Shown piece by piece: positions 26,539 to 36,969 of a DNA stretch of 36,969 nt; position 1 is the stretch's first letter; the number at the start of each line of letters is the position of its first letter. The notes below the pieces were generated by a model, which ran no database searches, had not been told where the DNA came from, and worked only from the letters and a program-made list of their open reading frames with translations. This DNA comes from Dechloromonas sp. (GTDB lineage Bacteria > Pseudomonadota > Gammaproteobacteria > Burkholderiales > Rhodocyclaceae), in NCBI GenBank assembly GCA_008933675.1, contig WBUO01000014.1, positions 1 through 36,969 on the forward strand, in the 5' to 3' direction. The translations under genes and the position numbers were made by a program.

Positions 26539-26623
26539 GCCGACGTGGTGAAATTGGTAGACACGCTATCTTGAGGGGGTAGTGGCGCAAGCTGTGCGAG
26601 TTCGAGTCTCGCCGTCGGCACCA
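26539..26623 (+). tRNA. tRNA-Leu, anticodon GAG, with encoded CCA
   Basis: Acceptor GCCGACG/CGTCGGC plus ACCA; anticodon arm CTATC-TTGAGGG-GGTAG; variable arm; T arm GCGAG-TTCGAGT-CTCGC. Confidence 0.95.
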
Positions 26624-26687
26624 ATAACCGGAGTGGTCGTTCTGGCGGCTGTCTCTGACAATAAAACTGACAATTTGGCGGCGGGTT

Positions 26688-27059
26688 ATGGAAGCTTATT
26701 TTCCGATCCTGATGTTCGTGCTCGTGGGGGTTGCGATTGGCGTTCTGCCGATTGCCATGGGTTTCATCCTCGCTCCGCAAAAGCCCGATCCTGAGAAGCT
26801 TTCTCCCTACGAGTGTGGCTTCGAGGCCTTCGAGGACGCGCGCATGAAGTTCGATGTGCGTTACTACCTGATAGCTATTCTTTTCATCCTGTTCGATCTG
26901 GAAATTGCCTTCCTTGTTCCTTGGGCGGTTGTTTTTTCGGACATGGTCTCGCTCGATTCGCTGAAGATTTTCGGCTTCGTCGAAATGTTGATCTTCATGG
27001 GCATCCTGGCGCTGGGCGATATTTACGCTTGGGCCAAGGGTGCACTTGAGTGGGAGTAA
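26688..27059 (+). CDS. nuoA: NADH-quinone oxidoreductase subunit A
   Basis: [48 protein letters not shown]. Confidence 0.98.
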   Translation: MEAYFPILMFVLVGVAIGVLPIAMGFILAPQKPDPEKLSPYECGFEAFEDARMKFDVRYYLIAILFILFDLEIAFLVPWAVVFSDMVSLDSLKIFGFVEMLIFMGILALGDIYAWAKGALEWE

Positions 27060-27062
27060 GGC

Positions 27063-27539
27063 ATGGCTATTGAAGGCATCCTCCAGGAAGGCTTCGTCAC
27101 GACCAGTGCGGACAAGCTGATCAATTACATGCGCACCGGCTCGATGTGGCCGATGACCTTCGGTCTGGCGTGTTGTGCCGTCGAAATGATTCATGCCGGT
27201 TGCTCGCGCTATGATCTTGACCGCTTCGGCGTGGTTTTTCGCCCGAGTCCGCGTCAATCCGACGTAATGATTGTTGCTGGTACGTTGACCAACAAGATGG
27301 CGCCGGCCCTGCGCAAGGTTTACGACCAGATGGCCGAACCACGCTGGGTCATTTCCATGGGGTCCTGCGCCAACGGTGGCGGCTACTACCACTATTCCTA
27401 TTCTGTTGTGCGTGGGTGCGATCGCATCGTTCCCGTCGATATCTATGTTCCCGGCTGCCCGCCGACGGCCGAGGCGCTGATCTACGGGATCATCCAGCTG
27501 CAGAACAAGATTCGCCGCACCAATACCATCGCTCGTTAA
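27063..27539 (+). CDS. nuoB: NADH-quinone oxidoreductase subunit B
   Basis: [78 protein letters not shown]. Confidence 0.98.
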   Translation: MAIEGILQEGFVTTSADKLINYMRTGSMWPMTFGLACCAVEMIHAGCSRYDLDRFGVVFRPSPRQSDVMIVAGTLTNKMAPALRKVYDQMAEPRWVISMGSCANGGGYYHYSYSVVRGCDRIVPVDIYVPGCPPTAEALIYGIIQLQNKIRRTNTIAR

Positions 27540-27557
27540 TCGTCGAGGCTGATTCAT

Positions 27558-28163
27558 ATGTCTGCCAAGCTGGAAACGCTCAGCCAGAACCTGCAAAAGC
27601 ACTTTGGCGACAAGATCACGTCGCTCAAGCTGGCTCTCGGGGAACTAACCATCGAAGTCGGCGCTGCCGACTATCTCGGCGTGATGACCGCCTTGCGCGA
27701 CAGCGAGGATCTCGCGTTCGAAGAGTTGATCGATCTCTGTGGCGTCGATTATTCGACTTACGGCGATGGTGCTTGGCAGGGGCGTCGTTTTGCTGCCGTC
27801 TCGCACCTTCTGTCAATTGCCCACAACTGGCGTTTGCGTGTCCGTGTTTTTGCCGAGGATGACGATTTTCCCGCCATCGACTCGGTGACCGGCGTCTGGA
27901 ACAGTGTTAACTGGTTCGAGCGCGAGGCCTTCGACCTTTACGGTATCGCCTTTGTTGGTCATGACGACCTGCGGCGCATCCTGACCGACTACGGTTTCAT
28001 CGGCCATCCTTTCCGCAAGGACTTCCCGATTACTGGCAACGTCGAAATGCGTTATGACCCGGATCAAGGACGGGTCATTTACCAGCCGGTCACCATCGAA
28101 CCTCGCGAAAACACCCCGCGCATTGTCCGCGAAGACTCCTACGGGGACCCGGCACATGGCTGA
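27558..28163 (+). CDS. nuoC: NADH-quinone oxidoreductase subunit C
   Basis: [49 protein letters not shown]. Confidence 0.98.
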   Translation: MSAKLETLSQNLQKHFGDKITSLKLALGELTIEVGAADYLGVMTALRDSEDLAFEELIDLCGVDYSTYGDGAWQGRRFAAVSHLLSIAHNWRLRVRVFAEDDDFPAIDSVTGVWNSVNWFEREAFDLYGIAFVGHDDLRRILTDYGFIGHPFRKDFPITGNVEMRYDPDQGRVIYQPVTIEPRENTPRIVREDSYGDPAHG

Positions 28164-29409
28164 TATCCGCAATTACACCCTCAACTTCGGTCCGCAACAC
28201 CCTGCCGCCCACGGCGTGCTGCGCATGGTGCTGGAGATGGACGGCGAAGTCGTCCAGCGAGCCGATCCGCACATCGGCCTGCTGCACCGCGCCACCGAGA
28301 AACTTGCCGAAACCCGCACCTGGGTCCAGTCGGTTCCGTACATGGACCGTCTCGACTACGTGTCGATGATGTGTAACGAGCACGCCTACTGCCTGGCTAC
28401 CGAGAAGCTGCTGGGTATCGAGGTGCCGGAACGCGGCAGGTACATCCGGACAATGTTCGACGAAGTCACGCGTATCCTCAATCACTTGTTGTGGATCGGT
28501 TGTCACGCGCTGGACGTTGGCGCGATGACCATGGCGCTGTACACCTTCCGCGAGCGCGAAGACCTGATGGACGCCTACGAGGCCGTCTCCGGTGCGCGCA
28601 TGCACGCGGCCTACTACCGTCCGGGCGGCGTCTATCGCGACCTGCCGGACCGCATGCCGCAGTACAAGGAGTCGACCTGGACCAGCGCCAAGAAGGCCGG
28701 CGAGCTCAATGAGAATCGCAGCGGTTCGCTGCTCGACTTCCTCGAAGACTTCACCAATCGCTTTCCGAAGTACCACAGCGAGTACCACACGCTGTTGACC
28801 GACAACCGGATCTGGAAGCAGCGTCTGGTCGATGTCGGCGTTGTCTCGCCGGAGCGCGCATTGCAGATGGGCTTTACCGGCGCCATGCTGCGCGGTTCGG
28901 GCTTTGCCTGGGACCTGCGCAAGAAGCAGCCGTACGCCGCTTACGACAAGGTCGATTTCGACATTCCGGTCGGCGTCAATGGCGATTGCTACGACCGCTA
29001 TCTGGTGCGCATGGAAGAGATGCTGCAGTCCAACCGCATCATCAAGCAGTGCATCGACTGGCTGCGCAAGAATCCCGGCCCGGTGATCACCGACAACCAC
29101 AAGGTGGCGCCGCCCAGCCGCGAAGCGATGAAGTCGAACATGGAAGAGCTGATCCACCACTTCAAGCTGTTCACCGAAGGCATCCATGTGCCGCCAGGCG
29201 AGGCTTATGCGGCGATCGAGCATCCCAAGGGCGAGTTCGGCATCTACTTCATTTCCGATGGTGCCAACAAGCCGTATCGCATGAAGATTCGCGCTCCGGG
29301 CTATGTTCATCTGCAGGGCATGGATGAAATGTCGCGTGGCCACATGATTGCCGACGTCGTCACGATCATCGGCTCCCAGGATATCGTTTTTGGCGAGATT
29401 GACCGCTGA
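28156..29409 (+). CDS. nuoD: NADH-quinone oxidoreductase subunit D
   Basis: [50 protein letters not shown]. Start at 28156 overlaps the nuoC end. Confidence 0.98.
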   Translation: MADIRNYTLNFGPQHPAAHGVLRMVLEMDGEVVQRADPHIGLLHRATEKLAETRTWVQSVPYMDRLDYVSMMCNEHAYCLATEKLLGIEVPERGRYIRTMFDEVTRILNHLLWIGCHALDVGAMTMALYTFREREDLMDAYEAVSGARMHAAYYRPGGVYRDLPDRMPQYKESTWTSAKKAGELNENRSGSLLDFLEDFTNRFPKYHSEYHTLLTDNRIWKQRLVDVGVVSPERALQMGFTGAMLRGSGFAWDLRKKQPYAAYDKVDFDIPVGVNGDCYDRYLVRMEEMLQSNRIIKQCIDWLRKNPGPVITDNHKVAPPSREAMKSNMEELIHHFKLFTEGIHVPPGEAYAAIEHPKGEFGIYFISDGANKPYRMKIRAPGYVHLQGMDEMSRGHMIADVVTIIGSQDIVFGEIDR

Positions 29410-29882
29410 TGTTTTCCGCCCAGACCCTAGAGAAGTTTGCCCGCGAGGTCGCCAAGTACCCCGCTGCCCATAAACAATCGGCTGTCATGGCCTGCCTGGC
29501 GCACGCCCAGGAAGAGAAGGGCTGGTTGCCCGGCGAGGCCATCGAGGCCGTCGCCGACTATCTCGGCATGGCGCCCATCGCCGCCTACGAGGTGGCCTCC
29601 TTCTACAACATGTACGACCTGAAGCCGGTCGGCAAGTACAAGATCACGGTGTGCACCAACCTGCCGTGCGCCCTGTCCGGCGGCTATCACGCCGGCGAGT
29701 ACGTGAAGCAGAAACTGGGCATTGGCTACGGCGAGACCACGGCTGATGGCAAGTTTACCTTGAAGGAAGGGGAGTGCATGGGCGCCTGCGGCGACGCGCC
29801 GGTGTTCATCGTCAACAACCGCTCGATGTGCAGCCACATGCACCCGGAACAGATCGACAAGCTGCTCGAGGAGTGCAAGTAA
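29409..29882 (+). CDS. nuoE: NADH-quinone oxidoreductase subunit E
   Basis: [33 protein letters not shown]...[13 protein letters not shown] ([2Fe-2S] cysteines). Confidence 0.97.
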   Translation: MFSAQTLEKFAREVAKYPAAHKQSAVMACLAHAQEEKGWLPGEAIEAVADYLGMAPIAAYEVASFYNMYDLKPVGKYKITVCTNLPCALSGGYHAGEYVKQKLGIGYGETTADGKFTLKEGECMGACGDAPVFIVNNRSMCSHMHPEQIDKLLEECK

Positions 29883-31210
29883 TGGCCATGCTCGGAGCAA
29901 TCAATGGCGTCCTGATGGATGGCCTCGACGGCGACAATACCTGGCGCCTGAAGGATTACGTCGCCCGCGGCGGTTACGCCCAGCTGCGGCGCATCCTGGA
30001 AACGGGAATGACCCAGGAAGACGTGATCAGCGAAGTGAAGAAATCCGTGCTGCGCGGTCGCGGCGGTGCCGGGTTCCCGACCGGTCTGAAGTGGTCCTTC
30101 ATGCCGCGCTCCTTCCCCGGTGACAAGTACGTGGTCTGCAACACCGACGAAGGTGAGCCCGGTACCTTCAAGGACCGCGACATCATGCGCTACAACCCGC
30201 ATTCGGTGATCGAGGGCATGGCCATCGCCGCCTTCGCGATGGGCGCCAATCGCGGCTACAACTACGTGCATGGCGAAATCTGGGAGATCTACCAGCGTTT
30301 CGAGGAAGCACTGGCCGAAGCGCGCGCCGCCGGTTTCCTCGGCCAGAACATTCTCGGCTCCGGCTTCAATTTCGAACTGTTCGCCCATCACGGCTATGGC
30401 GCCTATATCTGTGGTGAAGAAACGGCGCTGCTCGAATCGATCGAGGGCAAGAAGGGCCAGCCCCGCTTCAAGCCGCCGTTCCCGGCGTCCTTCGGCCTGT
30501 ACGGCAAACCGACGACGATCAACAACACCGAGACCTTCGCTTCCATTCCCTTCATCCTGAAGATGGGCGGCGAGGAGTTCCTCAATCTCGGCAAGCCGAA
30601 CAACGGCGGCACCAAGCTGTTCTCGGTGTCCGGCCACGTCAATCGCCCGGGAAACTATGAGATCCCGCTCGGCACGCCGTTTGCCACGCTGCTCGAAATG
30701 TGTGGTGGCATGCGTGGCGGGCGCAAGCTGAAGGCGGTCATTCCCGGCGGTTCGTCCGCCCCGGTGATGCCCGGCGAGGTGATCATGGACTGCACCATGG
30801 ACTATGACTCGATCAGCAAGGGCGGCTCGATGCTCGGCTCCGGCGCGGTCATCGTCATGGACGAGACGGTATGCATGGTCAAGGCGCTGGAGCGTCTGTC
30901 CTTCTTCTATTACGAAGAGTCCTGTGGGCAGTGCACGCCCTGCCGCGAAGGTACTGCCTGGATGTACAAGGTTGTCCATCGCATCGAGAACGGCCAGGGC
31001 AAGCCGGAAGACCTGGATCTGCTGAACAGTGTGCTCGGCAACATCGCCGGTCGCACCATCTGTGCCCTCGGCGATGCCGCGGCGTTCCCGGTGCAGAGCT
31101 TCATCAAGCATTTCCGCAAGGAATTCGAATACCACATCGAACACAAGACCTGTCTGGTGCCGAAGGATGTGCAGTGGGCCGGTAGCGGCTTCCACAAGAT
31201 CCCGGCCTGA
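29882..31210 (+). CDS. nuoF: NADH-quinone oxidoreductase subunit F
   Basis: [80 protein letters not shown]. Start placed at ATG 29882. Confidence 0.98.
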   Translation: MAMLGAINGVLMDGLDGDNTWRLKDYVARGGYAQLRRILETGMTQEDVISEVKKSVLRGRGGAGFPTGLKWSFMPRSFPGDKYVVCNTDEGEPGTFKDRDIMRYNPHSVIEGMAIAAFAMGANRGYNYVHGEIWEIYQRFEEALAEARAAGFLGQNILGSGFNFELFAHHGYGAYICGEETALLESIEGKKGQPRFKPPFPASFGLYGKPTTINNTETFASIPFILKMGGEEFLNLGKPNNGGTKLFSVSGHVNRPGNYEIPLGTPFATLLEMCGGMRGGRKLKAVIPGGSSAPVMPGEVIMDCTMDYDSISKGGSMLGSGAVIVMDETVCMVKALERLSFFYYEESCGQCTPCREGTAWMYKVVHRIENGQGKPEDLDLLNSVLGNIAGRTICALGDAAAFPVQSFIKHFRKEFEYHIEHKTCLVPKDVQWAGSGFHKIPA

Positions 31211-31254
31211 CTGTCAGGTGTCAGCAACGAACGAACTGGCTACAAGGTAGCGAC

Positions 31255-33588
31255 ATGCTAGAAATCGAAATCGACGGCAAGAAAGCGCAAGTGCCCGATG
31301 GCAGCACGGTGATGGATGCCGCGCAGCAGGTGGGCGTCTATATCCCGCATTTCTGCTATCACAAGAAATTGTCGATCGCCGCCAACTGCCGGATGTGTCT
31401 GGTCCAGGTGGAAAAGGCGCCGAAGCCGCTGCCTGCCTGCGCGACGCCGGTGACCAACGGCATGAAGGTATTCACGCACTCCGAACTGGCCGTCAAGGCG
31501 CAGAAGGGCGTGATGGAATTCCTGCTGATCAACCACCCGCTGGATTGCCCGATCTGCGACCAGGGTGGCGAATGCCAGCTGCAGGACATGTCGGTCGGCT
31601 ACGGCCCGATGAAGAGCCGCTACACCGAGGAAAAGCACGTCGTCTTCCACAAGAATGTCGGGCCGCTGATCTCCATGGAAGAGATGAGCCGCTGCATTCA
31701 CTGCACGCGCTGCGTCCGCTTCGGTCAGGAAATTGCCGGCATCATGGAACTCGGCATGGCCAACCGCAACATGCATTCGGAAATCACGACCTTCCTCGGT
31801 CGCACCGTCGATTCCGAGCTGTCCGGCAACATGATCGACCTCTGCCCTGTCGGCGCCCTTACCTCCAAGCCTTTCCGCTACACCGCACGTTCCTGGGAAC
31901 TGCAGCGTCGCCGCTCGGTCAGCCCGCACGATTCCGTCGGTGCCAACCTGGTCGTCCAGGTCAAGCATGACAACGTGATGCGCGTGTTGCCGCGGGAGAA
32001 TGAAGCGGTCAATGAATGCTGGATTTCCGACAAGGAGCGTTTCGCCTATCAGGCACTGAACTCCGACGAGCGGTTGACCAAGCCCATGGTCAAGCAGGGG
32101 GGCGAGTGGCGTGAAGTCGACTGGAACGTCGCTCTTGATTACGTCGCTCACGGCCTCAAGGACGTCGCCCGCGAACACGGCGGCAATGCCGTTGGCGCCT
32201 TGGCAGCGCAATATTCGACGGTCGAGGAACTGTTTCTGCTGAACAAGGTGCTGGCCGGCCTGGGTAGCGGCAATATCGATTTCCGTCCGCGTCAGAGCGA
32301 TTTCGCTGCTGATGGCCAGCGTGCCGGCACGCCGTGGCTCGGTCTGAAACTTGCCGAAATCAAGGATCTCGATGCCGCACTGGTGGTCGGCTCCTTCCTG
32401 CGCAAGGATCACCCGCTGATCGCCCAGCGCTTGCGCCAGGCTGCCAAGAAGTGGACCAAGGTCAGCCTGCTGTCGGTTAGCGGCGACGACCAGTTGATCG
32501 ATTTTCATGCGCGCCAGACGGTCGCTCCGGCGCAGCTGGTGTTTGCCCTGGCCGCCATCGTCAAGGCAACCGCCGAGGCTAAGGGCGCTGCCGTGCCCGC
32601 CGGCCTGGAGCAAGTCACGGTTGGCGAAGAAGCCCGCAGCATCGCTCAAAGCCTGCTCGAAGGCGAAAAGCGCGCCGTTTTCCTCGGCAATGTCGCCACG
32701 CAGTCGGCCGATGCCACCCAGATTCACCTGCTGGCCCTCGAACTGGGCAAGCTGACCGGCGCCAGCGTCGGTTTCATGGGCGAAGGTGCCAACACGGTTG
32801 GCGCCCACCTGGCCGGTGCCCTGCCGAAGGCGGCCAATGCTCGCCAGATGTTCGCGCAGCCGCGCAAGGCCTATGTGCTGATGGGCATCGAACCGGAATT
32901 CGACTGTGTCGATCCGCAACAGGTGCTCGGTGCGCTGAAGCAAGCCAGCCTGGTGGTTTACATGTCTGCCTTCAAGCATGCACCGGCTCTCGACTACGCC
33001 GACGTGATGCTGCCCATCGCGCCCTTCACCGAAACCTCCGGTACCTTCGTCAATACCGAAGGCCGGATCCAGTGCTTCAACGGCGTCGTCAAGCCGCGCG
33101 GCGATGCCCGTCCTGCCTGGAAGGTGCTGCGCGTGCTCGGCAACGTGCTGAATCTTGACGGTTTCGGCTACGAATCCAGCGAGCAGGTGCGTGACGAAGT
33201 GCTCGGCAAGGGCACGGAATTCGCAGCCGGACTCGACAATAGCCTTAACGGTGTTGCCCTGGCCCTGCCGGCTGCCGCCGGCGAAGGCCTGCAGCGCATT
33301 GCTGATGTACCGATCAATTTCGCCGATCCGTTTGCCCGCCGCGCGCCGGCCCTTCAGCAGACGGCCGACGCCATCGCGCCGACCCTACGCGCCGCCGCCG
33401 CGACGCTGGCCGCTCTCGGCGTCAATGGTGGCGCCAGAGTGCGGGTTCGTCAGGGTGATGGTGAAGCCATGCTGACTGCCTGTGTCGATGAAGGCGTCCC
33501 GGCCGGTTGCGTGCGCGTGGCTGCGGCCCACCCGACGACAGCCATGCTGGGCGAGATGTTCGGCACCATTACCGTGGAGCGTGCATAA
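31255..33588 (+). CDS. nuoG: NADH-quinone oxidoreductase subunit G
   Basis: YIPHFCYHKKLSIAANCRMCLVQVE, HPLDCPICDQGGECQLQDMSVGYG, CIHCTRCVRFGQEIAG, molybdopterin-oxidoreductase-like C-terminal part. Confidence 0.98.
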   Translation: MLEIEIDGKKAQVPDGSTVMDAAQQVGVYIPHFCYHKKLSIAANCRMCLVQVEKAPKPLPACATPVTNGMKVFTHSELAVKAQKGVMEFLLINHPLDCPICDQGGECQLQDMSVGYGPMKSRYTEEKHVVFHKNVGPLISMEEMSRCIHCTRCVRFGQEIAGIMELGMANRNMHSEITTFLGRTVDSELSGNMIDLCPVGALTSKPFRYTARSWELQRRRSVSPHDSVGANLVVQVKHDNVMRVLPRENEAVNECWISDKERFAYQALNSDERLTKPMVKQGGEWREVDWNVALDYVAHGLKDVAREHGGNAVGALAAQYSTVEELFLLNKVLAGLGSGNIDFRPRQSDFAADGQRAGTPWLGLKLAEIKDLDAALVVGSFLRKDHPLIAQRLRQAAKKWTKVSLLSVSGDDQLIDFHARQTVAPAQLVFALAAIVKATAEAKGAAVPAGLEQVTVGEEARSIAQSLLEGEKRAVFLGNVATQSADATQIHLLALELGKLTGASVGFMGEGANTVGAHLAGALPKAANARQMFAQPRKAYVLMGIEPEFDCVDPQQVLGALKQASLVVYMSAFKHAPALDYADVMLPIAPFTETSGTFVNTEGRIQCFNGVVKPRGDARPAWKVLRVLGNVLNLDGFGYESSEQVRDEVLGKGTEFAAGLDNSLNGVALALPAAAGEGLQRIADVPINFADPFARRAPALQQTADAIAPTLRAAAATLAALGVNGGARVRVRQGDGEAMLTACVDEGVPAGCVRVAAAHPTTAMLGEMFGTITVERA

Positions 33589-34635
33589 ATGGACGCACTC
33601 ATGAATTTCGGACAGGGTATCTTCGGCGGCATCTGGCCGGCCGTGTGGACCCTGATCAAGATCGTCCTGATTGTCGGCCCGCTGCTGCTCGGTGTCGCCT
33701 ACCTGACCTATTTCGAGCGTAAGGTCATTGGCTACATGCAGGTGCGTATCGGTCCCAACCGGGTTGGCCCCTGGGGCCTGATCCAGCCGATCGCTGACGG
33801 CCTGAAGCTGCTGTTGAAGGAAATCGTCGTTCCCAGTCGCTCCAGCAAGGCGGTATTCATCATCGCCCCGATGCTGGCCATCGGGCCGGCGCTGGCAGCC
33901 TGGGCGGTCGTGCCCTTCACCGATACGCTGGTGCTGGCCAATATCGACGCCAGCCTGCTCTACATCCTGGCCATCACCTCTATGGGCGTGTACGGCATCA
34001 TCCTTTCCGGCTGGGCCTCCAATTCCAAATACGCCTTCCTCGGCGGCATGCGTTCTGCCGCCCAGATGGTCTCGTACGAAATCGCCATGGGCTTCGCGCT
34101 GATCACTGTGCTGATGATCGCCGGCAGCCTGAATCTGGTAGAGATCGTCAATGGTCAGGCCCGGGGGCAGTTCGCCGACATGGGACTGGGCTTCCTGTCG
34201 TGGAACTGGCTGCCGCTGCTGCCCATGTTCCTGGTTTACCTGATCTCCGGAACCGCTGAACTGAACCGCGCGCCGTTCGATCTGGCCGAAGGTGAGTCGG
34301 AAATCGTCGGTTTCCATGTCGAATATTCCGGCATGGCCTTCGCACTGTTCTTCCTGGCCGAATACGCCAACATGATCCTGGTCGCCGCGCTGACCTCCAT
34401 CCTGTTCCTGGGGGGCTGGCTGTCGCCGGTTGGTTTCCTGCCCGACGGCATTCTCTGGCTGTTTGCCAAGATGTCCTTCGTGCTGCTGCTTTTCCTGTGG
34501 TTCCGCGCCACCTTCCCGCGCTATCGCTATGACCTGCTGATGCGCCTCGGCTGGAAAGTCTTCCTGCCGCTGTGCTTCTTCTGGGTCATCATCGTCGGCG
34601 TGTGGATGATCACCCCGCTGAACATCTGGAATTGA
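33589..34635 (+). CDS. nuoH: NADH-quinone oxidoreductase subunit H
   Basis: [74 protein letters not shown]. Confidence 0.98.
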   Translation: MDALMNFGQGIFGGIWPAVWTLIKIVLIVGPLLLGVAYLTYFERKVIGYMQVRIGPNRVGPWGLIQPIADGLKLLLKEIVVPSRSSKAVFIIAPMLAIGPALAAWAVVPFTDTLVLANIDASLLYILAITSMGVYGIILSGWASNSKYAFLGGMRSAAQMVSYEIAMGFALITVLMIAGSLNLVEIVNGQARGQFADMGLGFLSWNWLPLLPMFLVYLISGTAELNRAPFDLAEGESEIVGFHVEYSGMAFALFFLAEYANMILVAALTSILFLGGWLSPVGFLPDGILWLFAKMSFVLLLFLWFRATFPRYRYDLLMRLGWKVFLPLCFFWVIIVGVWMITPLNIWN

Positions 34636-34645
34636 GGAGAGCACA

Positions 34646-35134
34646 ATGGGTTCGATGAAGGAAGTCTTCAACAGCCTCTTCCTCAAGGAGCTGCTGAAAG
34701 GCATGTCGGTGACGGGCAAGTACTTCTTCGCCCGCAAGATCACCGTCCAGTATCCGGAAGAAAAGACGCCGCAGTCCTTCCGTTTCCGCGGCCTGCACGC
34801 GCTGCGCCGCTATCCGAACGGCGAGGAGCGTTGTATTGCCTGCAAGCTGTGCGAGGCGATCTGCCCGGCCATGGCCATCACCATCGAGGCCGAGCCACGT
34901 GATGACGGCTCGCGTCGCACGACGCGCTACGACATCGATCTGACCAAGTGCATCTTCTGCGGTTTCTGCGAGGAAGCCTGTCCGGTCGATGCGGTCGTCG
35001 AAACACGCATTTTCGAGTACCACGGCGAGAAGCGCGGTGATCTCTACTACACCAAGCAGATGCTGCTGGCTACCGGCGACCGTTACGAGGCGCAGATCGC
35101 CGAAGATCGTGCGCTCGATGCCACTTACCGCTAA
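34646..35134 (+). CDS. nuoI: NADH-quinone oxidoreductase subunit I
   Basis: Two 4Fe-4S motifs: [16 protein letters not shown] and [16 protein letters not shown]. Confidence 0.98.
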   Translation: MGSMKEVFNSLFLKELLKGMSVTGKYFFARKITVQYPEEKTPQSFRFRGLHALRRYPNGEERCIACKLCEAICPAMAITIEAEPRDDGSRRTTRYDIDLTKCIFCGFCEEACPVDAVVETRIFEYHGEKRGDLYYTKQMLLATGDRYEAQIAEDRALDATYR

Positions 35135-35146
35135 CAGGACCCCGCG

Positions 35147-35743
35147 ATGGATTTTCCAACAGCCGTCTTCTTCTTTCTGGCCGCGATCCTGATCTACGCA
35201 TCGCTGCGCGTGATTACCTCGCGCAATCCGGTCTATGCTGCCCTGCACCTGATGCTCGCCTTCTTCACCACGGGCGGTATCTGGGCGCTGCTGCAGGCCG
35301 AGTTTCTGGCCATTGCCATCATCCTCGTCTATGTCGGCGCGGTGATGGTGCTGTTCCTGTTCGTCGTGATGATGCTCGACATCAACATGGACCGCATTCG
35401 TGAAGGTTTCTGGAGTTATCTGCCGCTTGGCGCCGTACTCGGTCTGCTGATGGTCATGGAGATGGGTCTGGTGCTTGGCGCCAAGTACTTCCAGGTGCCG
35501 GTCAGCGAAGCCGTGGTGCCTGCCGGTGTCTCCAATACCAAGGAAATCGGTTCCTTGCTGGTGACCGAGTACGTTTATACCTTCGAGCTGGCCGCCATCA
35601 TCCTGCTCGTCGGCATGATTGCCGCCGTTGTCCTCACCCACCGCGGCAAGAAGACTTCAAAGATCGCCAATCCGAACCAGCAGGTCTTCGTCAAGGCCAA
35701 GGATCGCATGCGCGTCGTCCAGATGCCTGTTGAAAAAGACTGA
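35147..35743 (+). CDS. nuoJ: NADH-quinone oxidoreductase subunit J
   Basis: NPVYAALHLMLAFFTTGGIWALLQAEFLAIAIILVYVGAVMVLFLFVVMMLD. Confidence 0.97.
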   Translation: MDFPTAVFFFLAAILIYASLRVITSRNPVYAALHLMLAFFTTGGIWALLQAEFLAIAIILVYVGAVMVLFLFVVMMLDINMDRIREGFWSYLPLGAVLGLLMVMEMGLVLGAKYFQVPVSEAVVPAGVSNTKEIGSLLVTEYVYTFELAAIILLVGMIAAVVLTHRGKKTSKIANPNQQVFVKAKDRMRVVQMPVEKD

Positions 35744-35756
35744 ACCGGGATAGCCC

Positions 35757-36068
35757 ATGCTCACACTTTCCCTTTCGCATTTCCTGATCCTCGGCGCGAT
35801 CCTCTTCGCGATCAGTGTGGTCGGCATCTTCCTCAACCGGAAAAATCTGCTGGTGCTGCTGATGGCCATCGAACTGATGCTGCTGGCGGTCAACATGAAT
35901 TTTGTTGCCTTCTCGCACTTCCTCGGTGATCTCTCCGGGCAGGTCTTCGTCTTCTTCATCCTTGCCGTTGCCGCTGCCGAATCGGCGATTGGTCTGGCCA
36001 TCCTGATCGTGCTGTTCCGCAACCTGAAGAGCATCCATGTGGATGACCTGGGCGGCCTGAAGGGTTAA
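35757..36068 (+). CDS. nuoK: NADH-quinone oxidoreductase subunit K
   Basis: [48 protein letters not shown]...[20 protein letters not shown]. Confidence 0.97.
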   Translation: MLTLSLSHFLILGAILFAISVVGIFLNRKNLLVLLMAIELMLLAVNMNFVAFSHFLGDLSGQVFVFFILAVAAAESAIGLAILIVLFRNLKSIHVDDLGGLKG

Positions 36069-36070
36069 CC

Positions 36071-36969
36071 ATGGACATGCAAAAACTCTATCTGCTCGTG
36101 CCGCTGGCGCCGCTGTTCGGTGCCATCATCGCCGGCCTGTTCTGCCGCATCATCCCGCGCTGGGTCGCCCATACCGTCACCATCGCCGGTGTTGCCGTGT
36201 CCTTCATTGCCTCGCTCATCATCTTCCAGGACGTGCAGGCCGGAAACACCTTCAACGGTACGGTCTACACCTGGATGACCAGTGGTGAATATACCTTCGA
36301 GGTCGGCTTCCTGATCGACACGCTGACGACGACGATGATGCTGGTCGTCACGTTCGTCTCGCTGATGGTGCATATCTACACCATCGGCTACATGCAGGAA
36401 GATCCGGGCTACAACCGTTTCTTCAGCTACATCTCGCTGTTCACCTTCTCGATGCTGATGCTGGTGATGGCCAACAACTTCATGCAGCTGTTCTTCGGCT
36501 GGGAAGCGGTCGGTCTCGTTTCCTACCTGCTGATCGGCTTCTGGTACACCCGGCCGACGGCCATCTTCGCCAACATGAAGGCTTTCCTGGTCAACCGCGT
36601 CGGCGATTTCGGCTTCCTGCTCGGCATCGGCCTGATCCTCGCCTACTTCGGCTCGCTGGATTACGCCACGGTGTTCGCCAAGGCGCCGGAACTGGCTACC
36701 GCCACCATCGACCTGTTCGGCGAGGGCTCGGCCGTGTCGCTGATGACCGCTACCTGCATCTGCCTGTTCATCGGCGCCATGGGCAAGTCGGCGCAGGTGC
36801 CGTTGCACGTCTGGTTGCCCGACTCGATGGAAGGCCCGACGCCGATCTCCGCGCTGATCCACGCTGCGACGATGGTTACCGCCGGCATCTTCATGGTCGC
36901 CCGCATGTCGCCGCTGTTCGAACTGTCCACGACAGCGCTGTCCTTCGTCATCGTCATCGGCGCCATCAC
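36071..36969 (+). CDS. nuoL: NADH-quinone oxidoreductase subunit L, 3' end truncated by window
   Basis: Open frame from ATG 36071 to the window end: MDMQKLYLLVPLAPLFGAIIAGLFCRII...NRFFSYISLFTFSMLMLVMANNFMQLFFGWEAVGLVSYLLIGFWY. Missed by the ORF track because no stop is reached. Confidence 0.97.
   Translation, partial: MDMQKLYLLVPLAPLFGAIIAGLFCRIIPRWVAHTVTIAGVAVSFIASLIIFQDVQAGNTFNGTVYTWMTSGEYTFEVGFLIDTLTTTMMLVVTFVSLMVHIYTIGYMQEDPGYNRFFSYISLFTFSMLMLVMANNFMQLFFGWEAVGLVSYLLIGFWYTRPTAIFANMKAFLVNRVGDFGFLLGIGLILAYFGSLDYATVFAKAPELATATIDLFGEGSAVSLMTATCICLFIGAMGKSAQVPLHVWLPDSMEGPTPISALIHAATMVTAGIFMVARMSPLFELSTTALSFVIVIGAI

Noticed and set aside
25184-26590. 468-aa minus-strand ORF opposite tpiA-secG
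   Set aside because: Covers two conserved genes and runs into the tRNA; no domain signal.
26582-26794. 70-aa plus-strand ORF beginning inside tRNA-Leu
   Set aside because: Overlaps the tRNA and the nuoA start in another frame; not credible as a gene.
28090-32979. Long minus-strand ORFs opposite nuoD, nuoF and nuoG
   Set aside because: Each mirrors a conserved nuo gene and has biased low-complexity composition.

Overview
36,969-bp window of high-GC chromosome. Protein content and gene order look betaproteobacterial, possibly Rhodocyclales-like; that placement is inference, not tested. Most of it is densely packed core genome: hrcA-hemH, nadK-recN, fur plus a GDT1-family transporter, bamE-dapB, an orphan hybrid histidine kinase, carAB-greA, yhbY, rlmE-ftsH, folP-glmM, tpiA-secG, tRNA-Leu(GAG), and nuoA to nuoL (nuoL cut by the window end). 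The least ordinary part is the left edge (1-4194). It holds the 3' end of a large RTX/Ig-like surface or secreted protein with about 25 consecutive calcium-binding nonapeptides, then a GT1-type glycosyltransferase, then a HlyD-type adaptor. I found no CRISPR array, transposon, prophage or clearly novel multi-gene defence system. The best second-look items are: the RTX-glycosyltransferase-HlyD module, phase-shift repeat units in the beta-roll, a carA leader hairpin with a GNRA loop, a 12-bp stem just upstream of an HEXXH-protein gene, nested direct repeats in the nuo leader, small inverted repeats in the nuoF-nuoG gap, and the fur/GDT1 transporter pairing. All calls are by eye from translated ORFs; no database search was run.
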